25,054 nucleotides of DNA from NCBI GenBank assembly GCA_026260175.1, contig JAKCWW010005969.1, positions 9,230 through 34,283 on the forward strand, written 5' to 3'. The notes under the pieces were generated by a model. The model worked only from the letters and a program-made list of their open reading frames with translations. It was not told the DNA's origin and ran no database searches. A program made the translations under genes and the position numbers. This DNA is from Reticulitermes lucifugus. Taxonomy: Eukaryota; Arthropoda; Insecta; Blattodea; Rhinotermitidae. Below, one piece after another: positions 1 through 10,525 of this stretch. Numbering within the stretch: the stretch's first letter is position 1; each line of letters starts with the position of its first letter.

Positions 1-91
1 GAGATACCCCAAAATAAAATTCCATATTTCAAAACTGGATAAAAGTATGCAAAATACATAATTCTAGCAACAAAGTTTTCCCTACACACAC

Positions 92-237
92 CATGATGAC
101 ACGCAGGGAAAGCAGAGGTATAGCTCCACTCATTCTTAACCTGGGCTCTAGATTGAGATGAGTAGCCCCCTTCATGCCCCGGTTGCTATGTCCCCTGAAA
201 AGGAGACACTGTATCCACTGAATAGGAGGCTGGGTAC
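92..237 (-). repeat. Truncated SINE-family copy (body without tRNA head)
   Basis: This stretch aligns along its length with 17550-17696. Shared landmarks are TATAGCTC(C/T)ACTC at 119 and 17579, the CTAGAT-G box, the CCTGAAAAGGAGAC / CCAGGAAAGAGACC block, and AGGCTGGGT / GAAGCTGGGT near 230 and 17690. The match stops at about 237, just before the part that carries the tRNA-like head in the other copy, so this copy is 5'-truncated relative to the SINE. It lies upstream of the first visible LIM exon, probably in an intron of that gene. Confidence 0.6.
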
Positions 238-713
238 AATTCTAAGTGTTACATATTTTACTTTTAATTGTGTCTCTGAAAGTTGGTTTAATATCCAGTA
301 TTGGGACCTGTATTATTTGAATGGATGTATTTTAAATATAACTTCTGGTTATCACACAAGATCAACAGTTATCAAAAAACTTAAATGCTGGAACATAGAA
401 GTAGTACAGTTCCCAGTACCATATTTACTGATCACAGCTGGCATTTAGTAGGCTTGAAAGAAATTAGAAGAACTGAACTTTATTCCAGTGCAAACACAAA
501 TATAGGTGAGACTGAAAGCAAAAATTGAATTAGTACTGTGATCAGAGTAGCAGGTAGCTGACAAGTACAAAACCTAATATACAGCTGTACTCCAAGTTTT
601 GATGAATTTTGTAACCATATACACAGCTGTGACTTAGCCATTATGAATATAGAATTGCATAATAAGTATTTTATGGCCTAATTTAATTTCTCATACGTTT
701 TCTGTGAAATTAG

Positions 714-819
714 CCCTGACACCAAACCCACAACAGGATTTAAGGCACCTCAAGGACAGGGTTGTCTACGATGTGGTTTTGTTGTATATGCTGCTGAGCA
801 GATGATCAGCAAGAACAGG
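714..819 (+). CDS. Mlp84B: Muscle LIM protein, penultimate coding exon (first half of last LIM domain)
   Basis: This exon encodes a short linker (GFKAPQGQGC) and the first zinc-binding cysteine pair of a LIM domain, C-L-R-C, followed by GFVVYAAEQMISKNR. It begins after a TAG acceptor at 711-713 and ends in AGG before a consensus GTAAGT donor at 820. The reading frame leaves phase 0 and joins the exon at 1663, which starts with IWHRRC and supplies the rest of the LIM domain. Muscle LIM proteins of the CRP family sit at Z-discs and in nuclei of muscle cells and act as protein-protein scaffolds. The linker and LIM sequence resemble the last LIM of insect Mlp84B, which has five LIM domains; earlier exons must lie left of the window. 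The acceptor is weakly pyrimidine-rich, so the 5' boundary is the least certain part. Other CRP-family paralogues cannot be fully excluded. Confidence 0.8.
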
Positions 820-1662
820 GTAAGTGTTGTTCTACATATTAACGTTCTATGTTTTGTTCTGCAAGTGATGAATTACATTCTCGTAAGATGAATAAAGCAG
901 ACACAATGTGTCTGTCCATCCATGATGTCGTGTAATTTCACAGATGGGTATCAACTTTCTTCTAAAATGTTGGTACCTCAGGAAGTGAGCCAACACCATC
1001 AAACTCCCAATTCCTATTGGCTTGGTACAAGATCTATCCCTTCTCCCCTTCTGCAGCTCTGATTGGCCACAATCCTTGCAACCTCCCTGAATAAGTGACA
1101 CATATCCTCCTCAGCATCCACCAAAACATAACTCAGTCACCCTGTGGACAGAGACAGCATGATCCTCTAAATGCTGGAACAGAATATTCATCCTACAAGG
1201 TGTGATAACCAAAATACTAGGACAAGTGAGAATCATACAACAGCCTCAAGCAAACAGATGCTTGCTTTCCCCACCCCCCTCCCCTCCAGCAACAACCAAT
1301 GGAAAGTGAGACATAAAAGTGGAAATTGTCAAGTGCTGATCTCTGAAAGAGTGAAAAAATTGCACCAAAGGTGCAGGCTACGGAGAAAGAAGAGCTTAAT
1401 TAAAATCACTGCAGAAGGGGGCAGAAGAAAAGAAGGCAAAATTGGAGGTAAGAGGATGGGTTGGATTTTTCTCTCCTACCAAATTTACAGCGCCAGATTA
1501 AATATCTGAATCCTTAGAATATTATAAGCTCAGAACTGCTATACCAAATTGAATTCATTCATTCTGTATGAATGGTTTTAATTGTATCACCATGTGATAC
1601 AACCAAACAGACTTCTACAGGGGCGGGTTACCCAAAAGTTTATGCCCTGTTTCATCTTTCAG
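820..1662 (+). other. Intron between the two muscle LIM exons
   Basis: The intron opens with GTAAGT and closes with TTTCAG. It contains a C-rich patch at 1267-1290 and several short open frames with no recognisable protein features. I see no transposon signature strong enough to name. Confidence 0.8.
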
Positions 1663-1833
1663 ATCTGGCATCGACGCTGCTTCCACTGCGGAGAATGCCG
1701 GCGCTCTCTGGATTCCACCAACTTGAATGATGGTCCTGATGGAGATATTTATTGCCGTAGCTGCTACGGCCGAAAATTCGGGCCCCATGGTGTAGGTTAT
1801 GGCATTGGTGCTGGAACTTTGACTATGGCTTGA
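1663..1833 (+). CDS. Mlp84B: Muscle LIM protein, terminal coding exon (second half of last LIM domain and C-terminus)
   Basis: The exon follows a TTTCAG acceptor (1657-1662) in phase 0 and ends at TGA 1831-1833. It reads IWHRRCFHCGECRRSLDS and then on to a C-R-S-C pair. Joined to the upstream exon, the spacing is C-x2-C-x17-H-x2-C-x2-C-x2-C-x18-C-x2-C, a canonical double zinc finger of the LIM type. After it comes the glycine-rich tail typical of CRP proteins (GRKFGPHGVGYGIGAG) and a TLTMA C-terminus, which I recognise from insect Mlp84B. The open frame extends upstream to an ATG at 1582, but that part is intron: it lacks LIM homology and the acceptor lies inside it. The gene is + strand and convergent with XPC. 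Confidence 0.87.
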   Translation: MWHRRCFHCGECRRSLDSTNLNDGPDGDIYCRSCYGRKFGPHGVGYGIGAGTLTMA

Positions 1834-3179
1834 ACATGCTCCACTGTTTCCTCATATCCCAAATTAGACCCCTTGAGTGCATTCTGTAAGTCAAGTTTTT
1901 CTTCTGTATCTTTCAACTATTTCTGTTTCATAAATATTAATCAAGACCCAAAAGGAAACAACATACAAGGTGTTTACTTTTGTAGTATGATGTAATACTT
2001 TCGGTCATATTAGAATAACTTACATTTTCTTGGGGTATGAAACTCCATTTGCTATGTATGTATATCTACTTACGCGCAATACATCCCATATAGCTTCTTT
2101 TAATGTTTTTTGTTCTCAAATATCCATGGCTTATGTTAGTAGACACAAATCATGCTACAATTATCAGAAATTATGGAACAGTTTTTATTCTAACAAAAAT
2201 ATTATGGAATGCTTTTATTAATGTATTACATAATATGAACGTGGGCTTTCAGACAGTGATGAGCATTTAATTGAATTTGGAGACTTGATACCATGGATAT
2301 GGTGGGAAAAAATTGTATTCAAACATGTTGCAACACACAGTGATTGGACAAGTACAAAGTTAAAAGAAGAAGAAATGCCGGGAATGTTGCAATCATTGAC
2401 TTAGTTTTTTCTGTTTATTTAAGAGTACAAATATCTGTCAGTTTGAGAGACGTTACTTTCACCTCTTGTTAATGTTTCTCTCTTTCTTTGTTTCTTTCCT
2501 TCATTTCAAAACTTCTGTGTTGTGCATGTGGACTTCTTTTTTGGGGTCAAGATGTGGAAGTTAAATGATATTGTTAGAGCTTTGTCTTGTCACATTACAA
2601 TTATATGTATATGTGTATATGTGTTGGTGCATTCCGAATTCTTACTTGTCTGATCACTGTGCAAAACAACATAGTTCCTGATGATTTTTTCATAGTCGCA
2701 GATAACCTTCATAGTAACCATATGCTGCTTGCATGCAATATTACATGGCAAGCAGATATTTTGTACATTAAAAGTCGAGCATAATGTTTGTGTGAATGGA
2801 TTCAGTAGAACAACCTCTGAGGTTGAATATTCTAGTCACTGAGACCTGAATATGTAGGCTATTTCACAACAGGACAACCTTCCTTCTCTCATGCATATTT
2901 GTTTAAATGTCTGACATGAAGTGGTTTTGGTTTATACAGAACTTAAAAAAAATATTTAATCTTAGGATCAGTGCTTGAGTCTTACACTGGGGAATGCTTC
3001 AAAAATATTCTTAGGAGCTTTCCAAAACCTTGGCATGAGCCTTGTGGGTGGTGTTTTCTATGACCGGTATGGGAAACACCATCCATAAGGCACCACCATC
3101 AGAATGAACCATAGAATTATAATCAGAACACATTAACAGAAAAAGGAGAATCATTCTTGAAATGATACCGTTGTTGTGC
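1834..3179. other. 3' UTR of muscle LIM gene, then AT-rich intergenic DNA
   Basis: The 3' UTR must begin at 1834, but its end is unclear: no AATAAA occurs close to the stop codon, and the first AATAAA hexamers on this strand are far away, near 3982 and 4123. The remainder is AT-rich with a poly-pyrimidine patch near 2470-2510. No gene or named repeat is supported. Confidence 0.5.
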
Positions 3180-3330
3180 AAATATTTCAGAGTTGTTTGC
3201 TTTGGTTTCAGTAAGAAATGTCTGACACCTTGACCAGGGATTGAAACTGGGTCTCACTCTCCCCATGCGAGGGTGTGTGAGACTGAGGGGACAGTATTTT
3301 TCACTTGAACCAACAGCACACAACATGACA
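3180..3330 (-). mobile_element. Candidate tRNA-derived SINE relic
   Basis: Read on the minus strand, this stretch has a box-A-like GTGCTGTTGGTTCAAGTG near 3320-3300 and a box-B-like GTTTCAATCCCTGG at about 3246-3233, followed by a GTGTCAGACATTTCTTACTG body. The B box fits the GGTTCRANNCC consensus at most positions and the layout matches tRNA-derived SINEs. There is no second copy in the window, so family membership is unproven. Confidence 0.4.
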
Positions 3331-5479
3331 GTTTAAGAAACAATTATATCTTTCACTCACCTATTTTACAGAAGATAGCAATGACAACAAAAATTGTGAC
3401 TCGTGACATCAGTGACCAACCAGAAACTTCATATCTGACATGTGTCTCTTATAAGGTAAAACAGTTCTATATGATCAACCCAGTGGAAGACATTAATGGC
3501 AAATATTTCGCAGAATAAGCATTACATAAAATAGATTTTAATTTTGATAGGATTCTCTGTAGATTGATACTAATGCAAGGTCTTTGTAATTGCAAAATAC
3601 TGCAACACACAGCAAACTATACAAAATACTGCACTGTGTAATATGCAAACGTTTCTCTCAGATGATATGCAGTAACATTGTGGATTTTAAAGTACTAACA
3701 AATTAGGGAATTCTTGTAGGTATTCATTCATAAGAATAGCTGTAAATACTGTATTATCAGCAAGAATTCTCTCTTTAATTTTACTGTTATTTAATTTTTA
3801 AGGGTTTTATTATTAATTCTTGTCAGCATCTTAACTTTATTTGAATTTCTCCTGTTTATTTCCAGCATAATACACGCAATATTATTATTATAGAATTTAC
3901 AGAAATGTGTATAAGTGTACCAGTAACACAATGAGGACTCAAAGCCCTCCTACCTCAAATTCCATTTGAGTCTTAACTCTGAATAAATCTTAAAACTCAC
4001 CACTATTCATCCTACTGTTGGCACATACATGGACAGCCTCTGATGAGGAAATTGAATACACTGTGCTGCCAGCATATAAGTGTCATACTTTGGAAATGTG
4101 TGCAGAAGTTTAAGGCATCGATAATAAAGTAAATTCATTATTACTCACTGTAATTCCTTTACTACAGAATACATGGATTAGATTCCACACAAGAAGACTT
4201 AAAAACACATCAGTGTTATACTAACAGAAGGTAATTTAAATAAAGTTGCTGCTGAATATTATTTCCTATAGTTTTTATGTACTGTAAATGCAATTGGAAT
4301 TTATGAGGAAATATATGAAGGGACTGCAAAACAAGGAAACTACATATGAAGAAACAGTGGCAAATGTGTTGACATTATGTCTGAAGTGTAATTTTTTTTT
4401 TTCACAGTAATTGACACAAGTCTGTGAGTTCAGATGTAGTAAGGATGTGTTTAATAATGCTGGCACAAACAAGCCAGACCAGCTTGATTGACACAGATAA
4501 TAATCCAGGGCTAACTTCAGACTAAGCAGGATTAGAAGTTCACTTCAGTATGACAAACAAACAGAAAACTGCCTTCACATAGAGCCATACTTCTACATGC
4601 CCATTTGGTATCCAGTTACTCTGATAGTCCTCGCTCACATTTCAGACTTAACCATCTCACTCCTAAATGTAAGACTTTATTGTATAAAGTTATATTCTGA
4701 GCAGTGAGAAGATTAAGGTCTGATGTCATTACACAACCATGACAGGATTAAAATATCTGAAGTCTGACCTGGGACTTACTACAAAATAAACACAAAATAT
4801 AAATAACAAAAAAATCACATTAAAATTGAACTGAAAAAAACTCGGATCATGACTGAGGGAACAAAACTAAGCGCAGTGTTCATTGTTTTTCTTCTGTTAC
4901 CATTTCCTTTCCTTCACTTCTGTTATTATTTTTTATAAAACATCGAACGACCAGGCCTGAATCTTTTTGGCTTGTGAATAATATACAATGTGTATGGTAA
5001 TTGATGTTGAGTACTATAACTTACATTATAATGCATAATTTGCACCTTGTAAATAGCCTTTTCTTGCTTCAAAATGCTGCTGATTATGATGAGAGTGTAC
5101 TTGTAATGATGTACATGATGATGATCTGCACAGTTCAGTGAGGTTTTTTGATTCATTGCTTTTTGCATTTGTTATCACAATCATTGTTACTACTTTTGTC
5201 TAGAATGTATCTAATGTATTGGCAATAATACAAATAAAATTGTGATCCAACAAAACAACCCTAAACTCTTTCCCATGTTGTGCCGTCAGGGTGTGGTTCT
5301 TGCCTCTGTTACGAGTCTCAGGTTTCAGACCTGCTGAGTTGCACTTCATATTCCTGCATCTCTTAGCCTCTGCATTTTCATGTCATTCAGAGTTCATATT
5401 AAAAATTTAGGTCAACTTACAGGCCAGTTACAAGTTTCTATAACATCAAGTGATCATTACCAAGATCTTCAGATACACT
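3331..5479. other. Intergenic AT-rich DNA, nothing identified
   Basis: Two kilobases of low-GC sequence with frequent stops in all frames and only short open frames lacking domain signatures. I found no splice-flanked exon, RNA gene or repeat that I can name. Ancient decayed repeats may be present but are not recognisable by eye. Confidence 0.6.
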
Positions 5480-6243
5480 AGCTGTCCATTTGCTGATTTT
5501 ACTAAAGCAAATCCTGGTATTCCAAACAATGTTTGGTTTGTAGATGAGACCCTGGGATTTTTATTGAACTGAAGAGCTAAATATGGAGATCAGAAAACCC
5601 AAACCTCCAAGAAGGTGCTCAACTTTACCCAGCAGTGTACTGCTTTATGTGTATGTGTACTGTCCATACTGTAGGCCGAGTACTAATAAAGGAGAATGTG
5701 AAATCTAAAATTTATGGGGCACTTTTGGAAGATGGCTTTATTCCCTTTTTGCAAGGAATGGGTTGTGATCTTAATGAAATATCTTTTGAACAAGATACAG
5801 CATCGCCACACACACTGCAGATTCTGTTCTGAAGAGTTCAAATGTTCACTGCTGTGAATGAATAATTTTCAACTGTTAGCCCAGTCAATTTTCAGTAGTG
5901 CAATCTTGGCTACTGTACTCTCCTGACATTATAGTCTTTGTGCATTATTTTTCATGGAGTGATCTTAAGGATCATGTCTATGACAGTTGCCCTTAAAATT
6001 TTGTAGATATGAAGAAGTGAAATATGCACAGTTACAGAAAATACTTGTACTGATGTTTTAAGGACACTGAAAAATGTCCTTGTGTGTGCACGCAGTGTTA
6101 ATGAGGTGGATGGCGGACACATGAGCATGTGTAAAACTCCTCACCTTCATGTAAGTGACTGTGGTTTAAGTTTGCAATATGAGTGTTTCAATAAAACTTA
6201 CATAAAATATGAAATAGCCAGTCCTTTTATAAAGACCCTGTAT
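5480..6243 (+). pseudogene. Decayed mariner-superfamily transposase
   Basis: Conceptual translation with stops and shifts recovers the landmarks of an IS630/Tc1-mariner transposase in order. NPGIPNNVWFVDET gives the first catalytic Asp (5543). SENPN near 5593 follows. GALLEDGFIPFLQGMGCDL leads to FEQDTASPHT with the second Asp (5794). YSPDIIVF supplies the third Asp (5925), followed by a FSWSDLKDHVY segment equivalent to FLWG-LK. VNEVDGGHM at about 6100 matches the usual C-terminus. An AATAAA-type motif and ACCCTGTAT (6235-6243), typical of a mariner-type terminus, end the copy. Internal stop codons show it is dead. The matching left terminal repeat was not found, so the 5' end is missing or unrecognisable. 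Confidence 0.7.
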
Positions 6244-7754
6244 TTACAAGAGTAAGAACTTGTTATGTCTTCCCAATAACTTTCTGATGGCATATAATGG
6301 AGATTTATATTCCCTTAATAAGATTTATAAAATATCTGTGCAATATTACAATTAAAGGTGTGCCACTGAAAGTTTTTTACATGTACAAACAGTCAGGTGT
6401 TTAAGTTTCATATTATTCATTAACACATAGCTAAATTATTACAAAATTTCAAATACAATCATTCAGTAGCTAACAGCTGCTTTCAGTATATATGACAAAA
6501 TACTGCTTATACTAGCAACATGTAATACTTATATATACCAGAATTAATTTTTAGTATTCTTTGACAAAAAAACCAGTGACAAACTTCCTTTGTTATGAAA
6601 TGTGACATTTGTCCCAGTGATCTACAATGTTTTTAGTCTGAGTAAGAAAGATCTTCTAATACCACAACCCATATTTATCAGTTATAATTGGCAGAGTAGT
6701 CTTTCATTCAGGGAGGTACCCAGTTTGAATCCTAGGTGGAGATATTATTCTGACTGAAATTAATTTTACAGCCATTTTGCTCAGTATCATCAGTTTTAAT
6801 TCTCTATGGTCAGGTATCACAAGGACAAGGAAGCTGGTGCAGTTATACATTCTGCCTTGTGTGATCATTAGTAATTTTTTATCAAACAGGCATCCAGCAC
6901 ATGTTGCAGGAAACATCATATAATCATGCAATTCTCTTTAAAATTCTGGTATTTTAACCCAGCCAATATGATGGCCACAGAGACAGGTGTTCTACTGGAA
7001 ATTTATTCACAATTACAACATCTGTCTTTTGTTAAGACTGTTTACCTAAATCATATGACCTCAAACTTACATATGCCTGAAATGTAAAGACCTGTTACAG
7101 TTTTATGACCAAAATTATTAATACCACTGAACATGGCATTCGATATAATGGAAGACTATAATTATGTCCAGAAATGTTCAAAAACAGTGCTTGAAGATAT
7201 TCTTTGAAGTTTTGTAGAACAGCCATACAGAGAAGAAATGAAGCTGTTAATGTAGCAAATAAATCCAAGGCAGTTTTTACATGGGTGGGTGTTATTTGAT
7301 CTACTTGTTTCAAGGGAAAATGCCCATAATGTTAGAGCAAATCTGTTTTATAGCATATCCTTGTCAGATATAACATTTCTTACATTTTGATTTCATGTAA
7401 GGATTTCTATGGGGGGTGGAACTGTCACAGAGAGAGAGAGGACTTGCATACCTGGATGCAACTAACACAGAAATTCATTTTATTATTTACTGAATCATCA
7501 TCCACATTAGTTACGTGCACTATAAAACTTGGTTATGATGATCAAAGGGTATAACAGTTATTGTTCTGAGCTATGCTTATCCCCATCCATATACTAAATA
7601 CCAACAACATGAAGGAATGCTATATCAGGAATTCCAAATGAACCATCTAATTATAATGGGTTTATTGTATATGTGATCCCATTATGTTCATATGTGTTTT
7701 AACATCATTTGGAATGACACATTTGTCATACACTCCCTGATAAACATAAACTTC
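6244..7754. other. Intergenic DNA with one possible SINE-like head
   Basis: Mostly AT-rich and featureless. Around 6688-6735 (+) a GGCAGAGTAGTCTTTC box-A-like string lies about 30 nt before AGTTTGAATCCTAGG, a box-B-like string, suggesting another degraded tRNA-derived SINE extending to about 6900. I cannot confirm it. A GA-rich patch lies near 7430. Confidence 0.4.
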
Positions 7755-8018
7755 ACTGTGTCATGGCTGAGGCAGTTAGGTGACGACCCCTTACCATAGA
7801 GCCCTGGATTTGATTCCAGGCCAGTCCATGTGGGATTTATGGTGGACAAAGTAGCACTGGAATATGATTTTTTCCAAGCTCTGAGTACTTTGGTTTTCCC
7901 GTCAGTACCATTCCACCAAATGCTCTATACTCAAATTTTATTCACCTACCAACAGCACTATGTAACCTCAGCAGGTGACAGCACTGTTAAATAATTCACT
8001 TCTCTCTCTCTAATAAAA
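7755..8018 (+). mobile_element. tRNA-derived SINE
   Basis: The element has a box A (TGGCTGAGGCAGTTAGG, 7764-7780) and a box B (GGATTTGATTCC, 7806-7817) at tRNA-like spacing. A tRNA-unrelated body of about 180 nt follows, with a 3' end of (TC)n followed by TAATAAAAG (8000-8018). This is the usual Pol III promoter, body and simple-repeat tail layout of insect SINEs. The exact 5' boundary and any target-site duplication are uncertain. Confidence 0.62.
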
Positions 8019-8114
8019 GTTACTGCTATGCCTCATTTTATAAAAAAAAATTCCACTAGAATCCCATGTCTTGTTTCAAAGAAATGTAAACTAAGGGTCA
8101 CATGTAGGCCTATG

Positions 8115-8417
8115 TATGAGGGTCTGTCAGAAAATAAGGTTACAATGCATATACTTTGTTGTTTCTTTTCAGCTCTAATAAGAACAGTTCAGATTTAATG
8201 GTGCTGCCATGCCTCTATTTTTCCCACAGTCCCCACCTCAACTGAGCCATTTACCATACCATGGAACAAGCTCTTCTACTCCCTGTGGAAAGAAGTCTGT
8301 GTCTTGCATTACCAGTCATGATGTCACATTCCCTTGATATAATCATGATCAATGTTAAGAACTTTAGTTACGAAATTATACGCCATGTAACCTTATTTTC
8401 TGATCAACCCTCACATA
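8115..8417. mobile_element. Mariner-type MITE with terminal inverted repeats
   Basis: The left end (8115-8144, TATGAGGGTCTGTCAGAAAA and on through TAAGGTTACA) is the near-perfect reverse complement of the right end (8386-8417, TGTAACCTTATTTTCTGATC and on through AACCCTCACATA). About 27 of 30 positions pair, and TCAGAAAATAAGGTTACA is exact. The 303-bp interior has no intact transposase and both ends start or finish at TA, as expected for Tc1/mariner elements that duplicate a TA target. This is a non-autonomous, internally deleted derivative. Confidence 0.82.
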
Positions 8418-9439
8418 ACAACTCTGTGATATAATTCATTGAACTTTCTTACTAACTGACTGGTATATTTCTTAATACCAAACTGCTGCTCATTGTTCTT
8501 TGAACTTTGATATGCTGTGGTTTTACAGAACAGGAGGCCCTTGATATTGGCCTGTCATGAAGTAGCCCCTTAAAAGTACAACGGATACACAACAACAGAC
8601 TGGCAGATTATGATGATTTGTTGGTGGGAGGTAATAAACTTTAACACTAAACTCATGTTTTGGGTAAATAAACATTAATATAGGTTTTACTAACAATAAA
8701 ATTGAATAAACATATAATGTGCATTTTCATTTACTGTATGACATGCAATGCCCTCCAGCTAAATAAAATATTTAAAAAACATACAGTAATACACAAAATC
8801 AACAAAGAACTGGTTTAAGAACATCTCACTTTGAGTGTTCCTGGCAGACTGATGCTGCCAGGCAAGAAGAAGTGGCATAGGTCTATATGATGCATAAAAC
8901 AGGAAACATGACATATTTGACTACACACTGTATTTTATAGCATTTAATATCAAGTAAAAAAAGCTTAATCCTTCAAAATTACAGTACAGAGATTGCTTAT
9001 ACTATCACGTATTCATAATGTACAAAAGGTGAGATATAAAATGTCCAATGTGGGATGCAGTGCGTGAAAACAGGCAACGTGACAGTTCTCAAGTAATATC
9101 AGCATCAGCATTATCTGTTACATCTTCAAAAAATTCTGATGGCCATTCAGCTGTTAAAGTTGTCACTCTAAATCAAGTCAGTACTTTCTGTAAGAGTTTT
9201 CTGCCTCTTCTTATCACCTGTACTTCGGTGATAAAAACAATGTGTGTCACAGACACACATAATTATGTTGTTTGCATGATATGCATATAGAATAAATTTG
9301 CCCTTGTGCTTAATTAAGTACCACGCCACAAAGGAGAAATGTAGAATGATGAAGGATGGAGATTTAATGTTACACATCTACCATGCAACACTAACATGTA
9401 CATTTTTACCATTTATGTATGATTACTTACAAAATATGC
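8418..9439. other. Intergenic DNA with two adjacent perfect hairpins
   Basis: No gene identified. At 9211-9234, TTATCACC and GGTGATAA form an 8-bp stem. At 9240-9260, ATGTGTGTC-ACA-GACACACAT forms a 9-bp stem with a 3-nt loop. Neither is followed by a U-run or set in a known RNA context. Confidence 0.45.
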
Positions 9440-9600
9440 TGTATACGTCCATGAAGTGTGTAGCTCCCTGAAGATGGCCATATCCTGTGGCCGAAACATG
9501 TAGGAGCAGTGAATAATAAACACTATGCAACAGGGTTGGAAGTGAAGGTTTGTGTGTAGGATGGAGATATTGATAGCAATTCTAGCGGTGATAGAACAAG
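9440..9600. repeat. Probable dispersed repeat fragment
   Basis: The string CTGAAGATGGCC, then GGCCGAAACATGTAGG, then AACAGGGTTGGAAGTGAAG (about 9471-9548) resembles a motif recurrent in insect repeat consensus tails. It also produces a minus-strand open frame (SFQPCCIVFIIHCSYMF-type) of a kind often mispredicted as protein. The assignment rests on memory of similar strings; there is no second copy in this window. Confidence 0.35.
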
Positions 9601-10057
9601 CCAATAATATCACACAAGAAGTTGTTGGAAAAGATTATAGTGGTGGTGATATGACAAAGGCATTTAAAGGAAAGTACTGGACAAGTCACACTATAATTTT
9701 TTGTTTTCTTCTGATTTTATGAGACTGAAAAAGAATGACAATTATCTTGCATTCAGGTACATATAGCAACAGGGCTCCACAATATTATAAAACAGCTCAC
9801 AGTTTAGCACACCAATGACAACAATTCTGGTGTTCAGAAACCACAGTACCTCCTGCCATCTTGTAGAGGATTGCATAATAACTTGGATGTGAAGTCATGT
9901 AGTGTGGCAGTAGGGTACTAACATTTTGGACAAATCTGCTGCTTTTGTCTTCAGCACTATCCACCACACATCACATCACATCATAGAAGATCATTCTTGA
10001 CACATTTCCTGCCAGGTAATTGGGAACATTTCAGGCCCTGTCAGATAGCCATTTAAC

Positions 10058-10395
10058 CCAACTACAAACAGCAGAGTCCTTCTTGATAAGCTAACAGCTT
10101 CTGGGCTAGTCAAGAGATTTCACACATTCAGTAGAATCCAAACATTCATTACTGCATCCACAAGTGTCTGCCACTTGTCCATATTCTAGACCAGGTAAAT
10201 CCAGTCCATACCCTGCCATCCTATTCCTTTAAGATTCATTTCAATGTCAACTTCACATGTACACCTAGGTCTTTCAAGGAGTCTCTTTCCTACGCGCTTC
10301 TTCACACAAAGCTTGTATGCATTTCTCTTTCCCCTCTTGTGTATCAAGTGCCCTGCCCATCTCATCCTCCTTGATTTGGTCACCCCAATAATACC
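10058..10395 (-). mobile_element. Non-LTR retrotransposon 3' end (copy 1)
   Basis: Minus-strand translation gives IIGVTKSRRMRWAGHLIHKR, then KRVGKRLLERPRCTCEVDI and IGWQGMDW. This is the conserved C-terminal region of a LINE endonuclease/reverse transcriptase ORF (usual form RRMRWAGHVARMG with GKRPLGRPRRRWEDNI). It continues into an untranslated 3' end containing CAGCAGAGTCCTTCTTGA on the + strand (10068-10085), shared with the copy at 24846-25054. Only the last few hundred bases are present, as expected for 5'-truncated LINE insertion. It lies downstream of the XPC gene in the same orientation. Confidence 0.75.
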
Positions 10396-10525
10396 ATATT
10401 TACCAAAAACATGAGACAACCCCACATATAATATGACCACCTTTCACCATCCTACATTTTCAGGGAAATACATACACAGCAAACATTTAACTTTGTGAGT
10501 GACTATAAAGAACCCCCCTCCCCCC
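10390..10525. repeat. Possible DNA-transposon terminal fragment
   Basis: The string TACCATATTTACC followed by CACATATAATATGACCACC and, about 70 nt on, a CCCCCCTCCCCCCC tract (10512-10525) resembles terminal sequences of pogo-like DNA transposons (CCGTATTTACC...ATAATACGACC). It abuts the LINE fragment at about 10390. No inverted partner was found, so it is tentative. Confidence 0.25.

Noticed and set aside
158..448. 96-codon open frame at the left edge
   Set aside because: Its first part is SINE body shared with 17550-17696, and the rest shows no protein features.
7764..7820. Considered as a true tRNA gene
   Set aside because: The A and B boxes are present but the arms do not fold into a complete cloverleaf by eye, and an unrelated body with a simple-repeat tail follows, as in SINEs.
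9211..9234. Hairpin considered as a transcription terminator
   Set aside because: This is a eukaryotic intergenic region; there is no U-tract and no gene upstream to terminate.
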